Source of the DNA: UBA5189 sp035631615
GTDB lineage: Bacteria; Chloroflexota; Limnocylindria; Limnocylindrales; CSP1-4
NCBI GenBank assembly: GCA_035631615.1
Contig: DASQIK010000049.1
Location: 1-8,313 of the forward strand
Length of the DNA: 8,313 nt
Reading direction: 5' to 3'
Under the pieces are notes generated by a model, which searched no databases, was not told the DNA's origin, and saw only the letters and a list, made by a program, of their open reading frames with translations. The position numbers and the translations under genes were made by a program. Positions 7,878 through 8,313 of this stretch are shown piece after piece. Positions within the stretch are counted from its first letter, which is position 1. Each line of letters starts with the position of its first letter.

Positions 7878-7884
7878 GGGGAGG
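7878..7884 (+). promoter_or_regulatory. Ribosome binding site of the secreted-protein gene
   Basis: GGGGAGG ends nine bases before ATG 7894 and is the best Shine-Dalgarno match in the region. It fixes the start of the signal-peptide protein. Confidence 0.6.
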
Positions 7885-7893
7885 ACTCTGTCC

Positions 7894-8313
7894 ATGCGCG
7901 TTCGGCCCGGCCGCTTTATCGCGGCGCTCCAGGCATTCCTGCTGCTCGCGTCGCTCGTGATCCCGGGCATGGTGTCGGCTTCGACGCCACCGTCGCTCTC
8001 GGCGACGTTGGCCAACGGCATCGTCAGCGTGACCGGCCTGGCCTTCGGAGCCGCGGAGACGGTCGACCTGTCGACGTCGGCCCCCGATGGTTCGACCGTC
8101 AACTCGGGCACCGCCCAGACCGACGCGAATGGTGCGTTTGCCTATTCGTTCGCATTGGTCGCCGGAGTTCCGGGGACGTATACCGTCCAGGCGTCGGGCC
8201 AGAGCTCGGGCAGCTCGTGGTCGACGACGTTCGACGGACCCGCGGCGACACCGGCCCCGACTGATACGCCAGCACCAACCGACACGCCGCCACCGACCCC
8301 GACCGCTACCCCG
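7894..8313 (+). CDS. Secreted surface protein with Ig-like domain and Pro/Thr stalk, partial (C-terminus beyond window)
   Basis: The 140 visible residues open to the right edge. Residues 1-29 are a classic signal peptide: basic start MRVRPGR, a hydrophobic core rich in A and L, and a likely cut after VSA (before STPP). Residues about 33-115 look like a small beta-sandwich, Ig-like or carboxypeptidase-regulatory-like: alternating strands with VSVTGLAFG, a DANGAFAYSF turn at 77-86 and GTYTVQA at 94-100. From about 117 it becomes a Pro/Thr/Ala stalk with repeats such as TPAPTDTPAPTDTP, typical of surface proteins in Chloroflexota and other GC-rich bacteria. The role of the missing C-terminus is unknown, so it may be an adhesin, an S-layer-type protein or a secreted enzyme. 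It is transcribed away from the TIR gene and does not look like part of that module. Confidence 0.8.
   Translation, partial: MRVRPGRFIAALQAFLLLASLVIPGMVSASTPPSLSATLANGIVSVTGLAFGAAETVDLSTSAPDGSTVNSGTAQTDANGAFAYSFALVAGVPGTYTVQASGQSSGSSWSTTFDGPAATPAPTDTPAPTDTPPPTPTATP

Overview
The window is GC-rich bacterial chromosome. Protein-level cues point weakly to Chloroflexota (a Limnocylindria-like lineage) or another GC-rich Gram-positive-type phylum. These cues are a CpaB/Flp-type pilus gene, a Gram-positive-type SOS box, genes with no Shine-Dalgarno sequence placed just after a -10 box, and a secreted protein with a Pro/Thr 'TPTATP' stalk. No rRNA, tRNA, CRISPR array or transposase was seen. The taxonomic guess is inference.

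Layout, left to right. (1) 1-858, minus strand: the N-terminal part of a CpaB/RcpC-like pilus assembly protein that runs off the left edge. (2) 859-996: a divergent promoter region with a perfect 16-bp SOS (LexA) palindrome and a TAGAAT -10 box six bases before the GTG of uvrB. (3) 997-3396, plus: complete uvrB with all helicase motifs and a roughly 130-residue extra C-terminal tail; its stop codon is the loop of a GC-rich hairpin. (4) 3397-3900: a long gap holding a nine-unit GC-rich array built from 5-bp modules, several dyads and a doubtful 53-codon ORF. (5) 3901-4557, plus: an XRE-type helix-turn-helix protein with a conserved-looking C-terminal domain. (6) 4600-5235, plus: an LSDAT-type SLOG nucleotide-sensor protein, and 5247-5825, plus: a two-TM SLATT/DUF4231 protein, forming a tight operon. 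(7) 5829-7538, minus: a TIR-domain protein with one TM helix and a cysteine-rich duplicated extracellular region; it ends 3 bp from the SLATT gene. (8) 7539-7893: a divergent intergenic region. (9) 7894 to the right edge, plus: a secreted protein with a signal peptide, an Ig-like domain and a Pro/Thr stalk.

The most interesting part is 3901-7538. SLOG-SLATT pairs are predicted conflict systems in which the SLOG domain senses a nucleotide-type ligand and the two-TM SLATT protein acts on the membrane. TIR enzymes make NAD-derived signals, and SLOG domains sense such signals in Thoeris. Finding a TIR receptor-like protein tail-to-tail with a SLOG-SLATT pair, beside an XRE regulator, suggests a possible TIR-SLOG-SLATT membrane defence or stress module. 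The individual domain calls are good; the functional link between TIR and SLOG-SLATT is a hypothesis. The TIR gene also lacks any ATG/GTG/TTG start before its first TIR strand and appears to begin at an ACG codon behind a good Shine-Dalgarno sequence.
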